Positions 1 through 6,278 of a DNA stretch of 6,644 nt are shown in pieces. A model generated the notes under the pieces. That model worked only from the letters and a program-made list of their open reading frames with translations. It had not been told where the DNA came from and ran no database searches. How positions within the stretch are numbered: the first letter of the stretch is position 1; the number at the start of each line of letters is the position of its first letter. The DNA comes from Lachnoclostridium sp. Its GTDB lineage: Bacteria > Bacillota > Clostridia > Lachnospirales > Lachnospiraceae. A program made the translations under genes and the position numbers. The DNA lies in NCBI GenBank assembly GCA_003445895.1, contig DMCD01000071.1, positions 1 through 6,644 on the forward strand. The letters run 5' to 3'.

Positions 1-397
1 CCAGCGCCATGGCGACAGCACCGGCCAGCGATGCGATAAGAGCCCCGTTCTTTGTCTTATTTTTCTTGTAGATGAAGCCGGCCACGCCCACAAATACCGC
101 GCCCAGCAGGAAGTTCGAGAGCTCTCCCACGGCGAAGCTGCCGGAAAACATGACGTGAATCAGGTTTTTCACAAACTCGATGGCGACGCCGCACACCGGG
201 CCCAGAGCGAAGGCGCCGACCAGCGCCGGAAGGTCTGAGAAATCAAACTTGATAAAAGGCGGCATAAACATGGGTACCGGGAATTCCAGCAGCTGCAGGA
301 TAAATGCCACACCCGCCAGAACGCCCGTAACCGCAACGGTCCGTGCCTTGTTGTCCGTATTCTGTGCCCCCTTCGGCGTCATATTCTGCGCACTCAT
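1..397 (-). CDS. ribU: Riboflavin ECF transporter S component RibU (3' end cut by window edge)
   Basis: Membrane substrate-binding subunit of an energy-coupling-factor transporter. Family members capture riboflavin/flavins outside the cell and work with a shared EcfA-EcfA'-EcfT module, which is not in this window. The first 132 codons are present. After a polar N-terminus (about 1-20) comes a hydrophobic helix (about 21-38). Next is the RibU-typical stretch KFDFSDLPALVGAFALGP (50-67), followed by GVAIEFVKNLIH (70-81) and GELSNFLLGAVFVGV (91-105). That succession of an acidic 'DFSDLPAL' segment, 'GP..GV.IE..KNL' and 'GE..NF' is characteristic of RibU. The start at 395-397 is preceded by GGGGAGG about 11 bases upstream. 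An ATG 7 bases further upstream is in another frame and gives a protein unlike any family. It has its own promoter and is a monocistronic candidate. The C-terminal third lies outside the window. Confidence 0.9.
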   Translation of the reverse strand, partial: MSAQNMTPKGAQNTDNKARTVAVTGVLAGVAFILQLLEFPVPMFMPPFIKFDFSDLPALVGAFALGPVCGVAIEFVKNLIHVMFSGSFAVGELSNFLLGAVFVGVAGFIYKKNKTKNGALIASLAGAVAMAL

Positions 398-433
398 GAT
401 TCATTAATCCTCCCCGATTGCAGATGATTCCCG

Positions 434-462
434 ATTGTAGCATGAATTCTCTTCTCTTACAA
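434..462 (-). promoter_or_regulatory. Predicted sigma-A promoter of ribU with extended -10
   Basis: Read on the minus strand, TTGTAA (457-462) is followed after exactly 17 bases by TACAAT (434-439). The TGC immediately before the -10 makes an extended -10 element. Transcription would begin near 427, giving a leader of only about 30 bases before the ribU ATG. This leaves no room for an FMN riboswitch, the common control of ribU in Firmicutes. The octamer CAATCGGG occurs twice here, once overlapping the -10 and once just before the ribosome binding site. Confidence 0.65.
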
Positions 463-502
463 GTCTTGCCTGTATTCTCATAATATCCGGGCCTGCATTC
501 TG

Positions 503-1882
503 TCACCCGGAGGCAGAAATTCCCCGCATAAGCATTTCTTCCTTACGCATCCGCAGAAGCTCTCTTCTGGCCACCAGGATGCAGAGGAAAAAGCTCAGGA
601 TATCCGCCCAGGCCTGGGTCATCTCCACTCCCGCAAGTCCGAAGATCCGGGGAAGTATCAGGATGAGGGGGATAAAGAACAGGCCGTTTCTCGCCGATGA
701 AGTCAGTGACGCCGCAACTCCCCGTCCCATGGACTGCAGCATCATATTGGTCAGGACGATGGTGGCCAGAAGCGGAAGGGCCGCGGCCTGCCACCGGAGC
801 GCCACTGTACCCACGGCGATGACCTCCGGGTCATTTCGGAACCAGGTGATGATGGGTCTTGCAAAGATCACGCAGATTGTTCCCGCGATGGTCATCAGGA
901 CCGTTCCCACCTTCAGGCAGTAGAAATATCCCTCCCGCACCCTGTCGTAGAGCTTCGCCCCGTAGTTAAAGGAACAGATGGGCTGATATCCCTGGCCAAA
1001 GCCGATAAGCACGGAGGCTAAAAGCATCAGCGTCCGGGTTACGATGGACATAGCGGCGATGGCAAAGTCCCCGCCGTATTCTCTCGCAAAACGATTGAGC
1101 AGCAGGGTGGAAATCGCTGCCAGTCCCTGACGGAACAGAGACGGCATGCCGCCGTTTACGATCTGGGCGATATTTGCGCCATTCATCCGCACGTTGGAGG
1201 CCTTCAGATGGATGTTCTCTCCCTTGCTGCTTCCCACAAGAAGTGCCAGAAAGCTCACTGCCTGGCCGGAGATGGTGGCGATGGCTGCGCCCCGGATCCC
1301 CAGGCCGAATACAAACATCAGAAGGGGGTCCAGTCCGATATTCATGACGGCCCCGCACATCAGTCCCACCATGGCGTAGGTGGCGCTTCCCTGAAAACGG
1401 AGCTGATTGTTGATGACAAACTGGCCCACCATGAAGGGCGCACCCATAAGAATAATCCGCATATAAGCCACGGTATCCGCCCGGGAGGCGTCCGTTGCCC
1501 CGATGAAATCCGCCAGATTCTCGGCGAAGACATTGCCCAGGACGGCAACGGCAAGGCCGATGGCGAGTGCCAGCGCAAATCCGGTGGCTGCCATCTCCTG
1601 GGCTTCCTTATTCTGTCCTGCCCCCAGCATCCGGGAAAGGCAGTTGCCGGAACCATGTCCGCAGAAAAACCCCAGCGCCTGGATAATGGCCATCACCGAA
1701 AAGACCAGGCCGACAGCCGCCGTCGCCTCGGTGGAGATCCGGCCCACAAAGTAGGTGTCCGCCGAATTGTAAAGCCCCGTCACCAGCATACTGATGATGG
1801 TCGGAATGGCCAGAGGCCAGATGAGCTGCCGTATAGGTGTCTCCGTGAGATAGGCACGCCGGTCGGTTTTCGTCTGTCTCAT
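503..1882 (-). CDS. MATE-family multidrug/toxin efflux transporter (MepA/DinF-like)
   Basis: A 459-residue integral membrane antiporter of the Multidrug And Toxic compound Extrusion family. Members expel cationic drugs, dyes or metabolites using Na+ or H+ gradients. Length matches the family (about 440-460). The pattern of two six-helix halves is visible. The N-half opens with PIRQLIWPLAIPTIISMLV (16-34) and NSADTYFVGRIS (39-50). The second half contains GGMPSLFRQG (244-253) and the typical GFGQGYQPICSFNYGAK (294-310). The reading frame stays open upstream to an ATG at 1990, but those extra 36 codons overlap the serpin gene and look unlike a MATE N-terminus. I chose the ATG at 1880-1882 because the family N-terminus begins there. 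It starts 7 bases after the serpin stop, with only a weak GAAAGAG site, so translation is probably coupled to the serpin. The substrate cannot be told from sequence. No convincing intrinsic terminator follows it. Confidence 0.93.
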   Translation of the reverse strand: MRQTKTDRRAYLTETPIRQLIWPLAIPTIISMLVTGLYNSADTYFVGRISTEATAAVGLVFSVMAIIQALGFFCGHGSGNCLSRMLGAGQNKEAQEMAATGFALALAIGLAVAVLGNVFAENLADFIGATDASRADTVAYMRIILMGAPFMVGQFVINNQLRFQGSATYAMVGLMCGAVMNIGLDPLLMFVFGLGIRGAAIATISGQAVSFLALLVGSSKGENIHLKASNVRMNGANIAQIVNGGMPSLFRQGLAAISTLLLNRFAREYGGDFAIAAMSIVTRTLMLLASVLIGFGQGYQPICSFNYGAKLYDRVREGYFYCLKVGTVLMTIAGTICVIFARPIITWFRNDPEVIAVGTVALRWQAAALPLLATIVLTNMMLQSMGRGVAASLTSSARNGLFFIPLILILPRIFGLAGVEMTQAWADILSFFLCILVARRELLRMRKEEMLMRGISASG

Positions 1883-1889
1883 AGAAAAA

Positions 1890-3170
1890 CTACTCTTTCT
1901 TTTCGTACTTCGGGTCCGAAACTCTTCCCATGAAGAGAATCTCATGGGCCGTCTCATCCACAATAAGGAATGCAAAGGTGCTGTCCGCAACCACCCGCTT
2001 CACCACCGGCTCCTCGAGCATGGCCGTTTCATTGAGTACAATCGCCGTAGCTGCCGCGGCCTCCGTGCCCTTCTCATCACAGCGGATAAAGGTTCCCTGG
2101 ATGACATCGTCCGCATAAACCGGCGCAAACCGGTCAAAATCATGGGTCTGGCTGTTAAATGGTTCCTCAAGCCCCTGTTCCATGAGGACATCCCGGAGGC
2201 TTGTCTTCGTCTCCATCTCAAAGCAGGGAACGGTGTATTCTCCGTCGGTATATCCTTCCAGGTACCCGTAATCCGAAAAATCCGCCCACTCAAGAAGCTC
2301 TTTGTCGCTCTTATTGCTCATCCAGAGGTCAACCTTATCTTCGGTGCTGTCCTCCCGGTCGCAGATGACCACCATGGAATACCGGTGCTCTTTCTCAGAC
2401 TCTCCATCCACCGGGTCGTAGGGAAGACGCAGAATATCCACCGGTCCGTCCTCCTTGATATTGCTCAGGAAAGCTTCGCCGCTGAAGGCGGGAACCTCCT
2501 TCTCCCCGTTCCAGAGCATCTGGTATTCATTCGCATCCCAGTGCAGCAGGAAATAGAGGCAGTTCACCAGAACCGCCCGGGTATCCTCCGTCACCGTGCC
2601 GGGAGCCAGCAGATTCTTAATCCGGTGCTCGGTATTCTCCTCGACCCAGCCGTTGATCTCCGATACGGTTCCGCTTCCGAAGGTTCTAAGGTCCACATCT
2701 TCGGTCCCCAGCACCTCCGGGTGAATGAGACCGCTCTCCATGCCGCGGTCATTCACGAAGGCCTTATTCACCGACTTTACGCCCACGCCGTCCTTAAAAA
2801 CCATCTCCGCGTCCACCGCGGCCATCTTTTCAGCTTCCCCGTCACCGAACCCGAAGAGCAGGTCCATCTCCCGCTTCGACTCTCCGTCAGCGGCGGGGTA
2901 GAGAATCCGGAAGGCATTCTTCAGGCTGTAGGGGCTGTACATAAAGTCCCCTTTCAGCGCCGTCAGATGCCGGAAAGAATCTGCCATCGTATTCTCCGAT
3001 ACGGCGGCAGGGTCCATCATGCCCGGTCCGTCCATGATCTGCCCGGACTCCTCCGGCGCCGTACTTCCGGCCGTGGCCCCCTGGGCAGAACCACTCGCGC
3101 AGGCAGCCATCACGCCGCCCAAGACTGCCAGTATAGCTGCCGTCACACGTCTGCGAACAATATGCTTCAT
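1890..3170 (-). CDS. Serpin-family protease inhibitor, predicted surface lipoprotein
   Basis: A 426-residue serpin, a suicide inhibitor whose exposed reactive-centre loop is cut by a target protease and then traps it. The N-terminus has basic residues (MKHIVRRR), a hydrophobic core and a lipobox-like VMAAC with Cys24. A Gly/Ser/Thr/Ala-rich linker (25-45) follows, so the protein is probably lipid-anchored outside the membrane. Serpin landmarks run in order: FMYSPYSLKNAFRILY (76-91), VLVNCLYFLLHWD (200-212), VPCFEMETKTSL (314-325), DVIQGTFIRCDEKGTE (355-370), the hinge EKGTEAAAATA (366-376), and the C-terminal FAFLIVDETAHEILFMGRVSDP segment (399-420). The full-alanine hinge is that of inhibitory serpins. 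Counting P17 at Glu366 puts P1-P1' at about Thr382-Ala383. The loop before the 'F-x-F' strand looks a few residues longer than in alpha-1-antitrypsin, so the true bond could shift to 382-385. A near-perfect AGGAGGAAAC lies directly before the ATG. It is followed after 7 bases by the MATE gene and preceded by a deleted nitroreductase. Confidence 0.93.
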   Translation of the reverse strand: MKHIVRRRVTAAILAVLGGVMAACASGSAQGATAGSTAPEESGQIMDGPGMMDPAAVSENTMADSFRHLTALKGDFMYSPYSLKNAFRILYPAADGESKREMDLLFGFGDGEAEKMAAVDAEMVFKDGVGVKSVNKAFVNDRGMESGLIHPEVLGTEDVDLRTFGSGTVSEINGWVEENTEHRIKNLLAPGTVTEDTRAVLVNCLYFLLHWDANEYQMLWNGEKEVPAFSGEAFLSNIKEDGPVDILRLPYDPVDGESEKEHRYSMVVICDREDSTEDKVDLWMSNKSDKELLEWADFSDYGYLEGYTDGEYTVPCFEMETKTSLRDVLMEQGLEEPFNSQTHDFDRFAPVYADDVIQGTFIRCDEKGTEAAAATAIVLNETAMLEEPVVKRVVADSTFAFLIVDETAHEILFMGRVSDPKYEKKE

Positions 3171-3203
3171 GTTTCCTCCTGTTCTGAACGGCCTTCCGGT
3201 CGG

Positions 3204-3510
3204 TTATTCCACCCAGAAGATGCGGTTCTCTTTCCGGGGCTCCGCCTCCGGCAGCTCTCCCGCCATACGGCCGAGTGCCAGAAACGCGATTCCCTCATAC
3301 TCGCCTTCCACGCCCTGTTCCTTCAGAAACTCCTTATATTCGTCCAGTTCGAATACATTGCGGGCGCGATGAATCCAGCAGCTGCCCCATGCCGCTGGCC
3401 GCGTAGAGTCCGGACTCCGCAATCAGGTCCAGCTTCTCCCTGTCCGGCAGCTCCGGCAGAAAATTCCGGATACTTCTTCTTCTCTCCATCGCACGTATAA
3501 TCGCATTCAT
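3204..3510 (-). pseudogene. Nitroreductase-family flavoenzyme with internal deletion and frameshift
   Basis: Both ends of an FMN-dependent nitroreductase are present but the middle is missing. From the ATG at 3508-3510, preceded by AGGGAGAG, the first 43 codons read as a family N-terminus: RRRSIRNF (10-17) and ESGLYAASGMGQ (32-43). That frame then runs into a stop after 58 codons. The family C-terminus appears in another frame from about 3388 to 3204: GSCWIHRARNVFELDEYK, then GELPEAEPRKENRIFWVE and a stop. Family members are usually about 165-190 residues, so roughly 65-75 codons are lost, including much of the flavin and dimer core. The two parts meet at about 3382-3390, where GGGCAG fits both sides and suggests deletion between short direct repeats (inference). 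No functional enzyme can be made. Its promoter and start site survive, and it lies 33 bases upstream of the serpin. Confidence 0.88.
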
Positions 3511-3550
3511 GTCATTCTCTCCCTGTTTTTGATATCAGTATGATAAATCA

Positions 3551-3559
3551 ATTATAGCA
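3551..3559 (-). promoter_or_regulatory. Extended -10 promoter (TGCTATAAT) upstream of nitroreductase remnant, serpin and MATE genes
   Basis: On the minus strand TATAAT (3551-3556) is preceded directly by TGC (3557-3559), giving a consensus extended -10. No good -35 hexamer stands 16-18 bases upstream (the best is CTGCAA), which extended -10 promoters tolerate. Transcription would start near 3544, about 34 bases before the nitroreductase ATG. I see no other clear promoter between here and the MATE start, so it probably drives the serpin and MATE genes through the broken nitroreductase. Confidence 0.65.
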
Positions 3560-3585
3560 CGCTTTTCCGATTTTGCAGTGTTTTC

Positions 3586-4284
3586 TCAGGCCTTATGATT
3601 TGCCGGTGCGTAGGGACATCGTTTTCCGATGCACTGGGCATTCTCCGGAATGTATTTACAGACAATCTCCGGCATCTCCATACCGATTCCCAGCTCGTCT
3701 CTTACAAACTCCGCGGCGCATTCCATGGCCAGCCAGGAATTTCTCTTGCAGCACCGGGGACCGCCCACCTCGGCAATTCTGGTCAATGCCTTCGCCGTCA
3801 TCCGGTGGGACAGGGCGTAGGGTTCATTGGTCAGCGGCGTGGATTTGGAGATAATGGAGACAAACATGCCGGTACTCAGCCCCGCGCCGCAGGCGCCCCA
3901 GAAGCCGCAGGCGCCGCCGGGAACACTCTTTCCCCGGTTCATCATCTCCATGAGCATATGCTCCAGGTCGATCTCTCCTCCCGCGTTCTTATAGGCCGTA
4001 AGCAGAGCCGCCCCCACCATCACATGATGCTCCGGCCCGTGCATGTGGCAGAAGGGCGCATCCATCATGTTCCCGAGGATCTCCGCGGGATTCTTTGAGG
4101 TTTCCTTCATGCACATGCCGATAATGGTATCCAGACCCTGCATGTGGCATTCATTGCACACATAGTGTCCTTTGATGCAGCGGGTTCTGCTGAGCTCTTT
4201 TTTTCTGCAGATGGCGCACCGCATCATCTTCGCTTCCTCCAGATATTCCAGAGGCTCTTTGCAGATCAGGCATTCGTCTGCCAT
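3586..4284 (-). CDS. Cysteine-rich DUF5714 domain protein
   Basis: A 232-residue cytoplasmic protein without signal peptide or membrane segments. I recognise it as DUF5714, a family of unknown function found in Clostridia and methanogenic archaea (from memory, not searched). It has 17 cysteines. The N-terminus resembles a zinc ribbon or rubredoxin knuckle with C5-x2-C8 and C23-x2-C26. Then come GHYVCNECH (39-47), FCHMHGPEHHVMVGA (78-92), GGACGFWGACGAG (123-135), GGPRCCKR (174-181) and a C-terminal C209/C218/C223 group. Conserved Cys and His in glycine-rich loops suggest metal or Fe-S binding, or redox chemistry, but the reaction is unknown. The ATG at 4282-4284 is preceded by AAAGGAG. That site lies inside the response-regulator fragment upstream, which overlaps this gene by 19 bases. 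No promoter of its own is obvious, so it may depend on read-through from the genes above. All motifs are present and the frame is intact, unlike its neighbours on both sides. Confidence 0.82.
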   Translation of the reverse strand: MADECLICKEPLEYLEEAKMMRCAICRKKELSRTRCIKGHYVCNECHMQGLDTIIGMCMKETSKNPAEILGNMMDAPFCHMHGPEHHVMVGAALLTAYKNAGGEIDLEHMLMEMMNRGKSVPGGACGFWGACGAGLSTGMFVSIISKSTPLTNEPYALSHRMTAKALTRIAEVGGPRCCKRNSWLAMECAAEFVRDELGIGMEMPEIVCKYIPENAQCIGKRCPYAPANHKA

Positions 4285-4373
4285 GGCAGTTCTCCTTTTA
4301 ATATGTCATGTCCGAGCACTGCAGAAAGTGCCCTCGAAAGATCCTTTTCATCCTCCGCCAGAAGAATCCGCAT
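4266..4373 (-). pseudogene. N-terminal fragment of an OmpR-type response regulator
   Basis: A 35-codon ORF whose ATG (4371-4373) shares one base with the stop of the alarmone-synthetase fragment (TAATG). Its first 23 residues, beginning MRILLAEDEKDLSRAL, look like the first strand and helix of a response-regulator receiver domain, including the acidic pocket E7-D8-E9 after the first strand. The similarity stops after about GHD. The remaining codons (ILKGELPWQTNA) are the leader and start of the DUF5714 gene read in another frame. The phosphoacceptor Asp, the rest of the receiver and the DNA-binding domain are all absent. I read it as the left-over 5' end of a regulator gene lost by deletion. 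The TAATG overlap suggests it was once translationally coupled to the synthetase. If still translated, the peptide may merely couple ribosomes into DUF5714. Confidence 0.65.
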
Positions 4374-4816
4374 TATCTCTCCTCCTCCGCACTCTCTTCA
4401 ATCAGCTTCCGTATGGTCTGCATGGACAGATCGCAGGCAGCCAGCTCATCGGCGCAGCGCTTCAGCTCGGCCGTGATGAGTTCGGCATTCGCAATATTTT
4501 TCTTATAATGCAGCCGGTGCTCCAGGCTTGCCCAGCTGTCCATGGCGATGGTGCGGATCTGTACCTCGGCATAGAATTGTCCCGGCGTCCTTCCCTCGAT
4601 GTCCGGCCAGGGAACCTCTGTCTCCAGAAGGATATGGTAGCTGCGGTAGCCGTTTTTCTTCGCATTCCGGATATAATCTTTTTCTGATATCACCCGGCAC
4701 CCCGGAAGATTCCGGATCCACCCTGCGCACAGATAGATATCATCCACAAAACCGGTTACCATCCGAATGCCGATGGCATCATGGATCTCATTCTGATATA
4801 GAAATGACTCTATCAT
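4373..4816 (-). pseudogene. RelA/SpoT-type small alarmone synthetase, 5'-truncated
   Basis: The 147 residues from the only available ATG match the C-terminal two-thirds of a RelQ-like (p)ppGpp synthetase domain, which transfers pyrophosphate from ATP to GDP/GTP. Visible motifs are HDAIGIR (12-18, with the metal-binding Asp13), the G-loop KKNGYRSYH (53-61), AEVQIRTIAMDSWASLEH (83-100, with the catalytic Glu84), and a helical tail ending in ADELAACDLSMQTIRKLIEE. Missing is the N-terminal helix region with the basic 'RVK'-type ATP-binding segment; family members usually run about 200-260 residues. The frame stays open for 34 codons upstream of the ATG, to a TAA at 4919-4921, but contains no ATG, GTG or TTG there. 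Those residues only loosely resemble the family. No ribosome binding site precedes the ATG. It is therefore most likely an inactive 5' remnant. A less likely alternative is a short non-catalytic protein. Confidence 0.8.
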
Positions 4817-4893
4817 GAAATTGTGAAGATTCCGTGGTTTTGGCGCAGAACTCTTCCGTGTTTCCGGGAGGTTTTGCAGAATTTCTCCCTCTG

Positions 4894-6234
4894 TCAGCCT
4901 TCTGTACGGTACGATACCTTACCTCCGACAATCACTAAGTAAATCCCCTTCGGCGGTATCCCGCAGACATCCACGCCGAACCGGGCCATGTCTTCGATGG
5001 TATCCGGGTCAAACAGAACCAGGTCCGCGTCTGCTCCCTCGGCAATTTTCCCTTTCCCCGCAAGGCCGAAGCGCTCCGCGGGAAGGCTGGTCATCTTCTT
5101 TAACCCCTCCATCAGAGAAAAAAGCTTCTTTTCTCTTACAAATTCGCCGAGGATCCTGGCCGGGCTTCCCGCGCCCCGGGGATGGCCCAGCAGATGGCCG
5201 TCCGGCGTCTTCCGCATCTGTCCGTCGCTTCCCATCATGCAGTAGGGAAGCTTATAGGCTGCCTCCACGTCTTCCATGGGCATGGCGTTATGGCAGGCCA
5301 CCCGGACGGGCACCGAAGACTTCCGGAGTTCCTCATAGAGTTCCTCTGTGCAGTATTCTCCCGCGTGCTCTCCCGTCAGGATCTCCACGTCTTCCACGGA
5401 GAAATTAAAGTTCTCGAACCCGTCGTCAAATACCGCCGACTGCAGAGTTGTCGCCCAGGCGTTGCAGGGATACATGTCACAGGAGATATCTCCCCCCGAC
5501 TCCCGGATGGCGCGCTCTGTGTATGCCATCACGCCCTCCCCGTAGAGGTTGGCCGCGATGTGTGACAGCTCCATGCGGACCTGCGTGTCCTTTTCGAGAG
5601 CAAACATTTCCCCCAGGGTCTCTTTTGCTTTCTCCGGGAAGTCCCACCGCATGTGGAAGGTGGCAATCCGGTCATATTCCTTTATCACCCGGCAGAGGGC
5701 CAGTTCCTCTTCATAGCAGGTTCCCGGGTCATACTGCAGGCCGAAGGAGATGCCCACTGCCCCCTCTTCCAGCGCTTTTTCAAGGAGACGGCACATCTCC
5801 TGTATCTGCTCCCCGGATGCTTTGTCATAGGCCCCGAGGCCCACAAGACGTCTCAGCGTGCAGTTTCCCATGAGGGTTCTGCAGTTTATGGGAAGCCCGG
5901 CATCTGCCACTCCTTTATAGTATTCCGCGATATCCGGCGAGGACATGCCGCAGTTTCCCGTCACGATGGTGGTCACGCCGGTTTTCAGCGAAGACTCTGC
6001 CATCTGCGCCGGCAGCAGCGCGTGGGTGAGGTCCGAATAATCATCCTCATGGGCATGGATATCAATAAATCCCGGCGCCAGCACAGCGCCTCCGGCGTCG
6101 ATCATCTTCTCCGCTTCCTGTTTTTCGGTTCCGATATATGCGATCTTTTTGTCCCGGACTGCCACAGCGCCGATCCGGTCCGTCCCGGAGGCGGGATCCA
6201 TAATTCTTGCATTATATATGCAGAGTTCGTACAT
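4894..6234 (-). CDS. N-acyl-D-amino-acid deacylase-like amidohydrolase (D-aminoacylase family)
   Basis: A 446-residue cytoplasmic metal-dependent amidohydrolase. Characterised relatives remove the acyl group from N-acyl-D-amino acids. The sequence shows PGFIDIHAHEDD (54-65, the H60-x-H62 metal pair), TGVTTIVTGNCG (85-96, with Cys95 at the position of the zinc-binding Cys of D-aminoacylase), EEGAVGISFGLQYDPG (156-171), His194 in FHMRWD, His225 in ELSHIAA, and GSDG with the catalytic-position Asp337. These are followed by LGHPRGAGSPARILGEFVRE (349-368) and MTSLPAERFGL (381-391). The spacing matches the D-aminoacylase His/His, Cys, His, His, Asp set. It is shorter than typical members (about 480-530). 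It also departs at the 'SHxK' site (SHIA here) and the 'YPYxA' site (YPCNA here), so the substrate may differ. The ATG at 6232-6234 has AAAGGAG 7-10 bases upstream. It is divergent to an amino-acid ABC permease, suggesting uptake and deacylation of amino-acid derivatives. Confidence 0.9.
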   Translation of the reverse strand: MYELCIYNARIMDPASGTDRIGAVAVRDKKIAYIGTEKQEAEKMIDAGGAVLAPGFIDIHAHEDDYSDLTHALLPAQMAESSLKTGVTTIVTGNCGMSSPDIAEYYKGVADAGLPINCRTLMGNCTLRRLVGLGAYDKASGEQIQEMCRLLEKALEEGAVGISFGLQYDPGTCYEEELALCRVIKEYDRIATFHMRWDFPEKAKETLGEMFALEKDTQVRMELSHIAANLYGEGVMAYTERAIRESGGDISCDMYPCNAWATTLQSAVFDDGFENFNFSVEDVEILTGEHAGEYCTEELYEELRKSSVPVRVACHNAMPMEDVEAAYKLPYCMMGSDGQMRKTPDGHLLGHPRGAGSPARILGEFVREKKLFSLMEGLKKMTSLPAERFGLAGKGKIAEGADADLVLFDPDTIEDMARFGVDVCGIPPKGIYLVIVGGKVSYRTEG

Positions 6235-6278
6235 AGGGCCTCTCCTTTTCCGATATTTTTCAGATATTGGTAAAACCT

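Noticed and set aside
398..502. FMN riboswitch upstream of ribU
   Set aside because: The whole gap is 105 bases with a good promoter in its middle; the leader is too short and shows none of the expected multi-stem pairing.
1208..1933. A 241-codon plus-strand open frame opposite the MATE gene
   Set aside because: It is a low-hydrophobicity shadow of the MATE gene rich in Gly, His and Arg, with no recognisable domain.
1883..1990. Longer MATE start 36 codons upstream
   Set aside because: The added residues overlap the serpin coding region, look unlike a MATE N-terminus, and the internal ATG at 1880-1882 gives the family's usual length.
1944..3500. A 518-codon open frame on the plus strand across the serpin and nitroreductase region
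   Set aside because: It is antisense to the clearly recognisable serpin, shows no family motif and has no convincing ribosome binding site; long antisense frames are common in GC-rich DNA.
4864..4892. Inverted repeat GGGAG/CTCCC after the amidohydrolase as a terminator
   Set aside because: The stem is five pairs, the loop is long and there is no T-tract on the transcribed strand.
5653..6273. A 206-codon plus-strand open frame opposite the amidohydrolase
   Set aside because: It is antisense to a well-supported enzyme, with no motif of its own.
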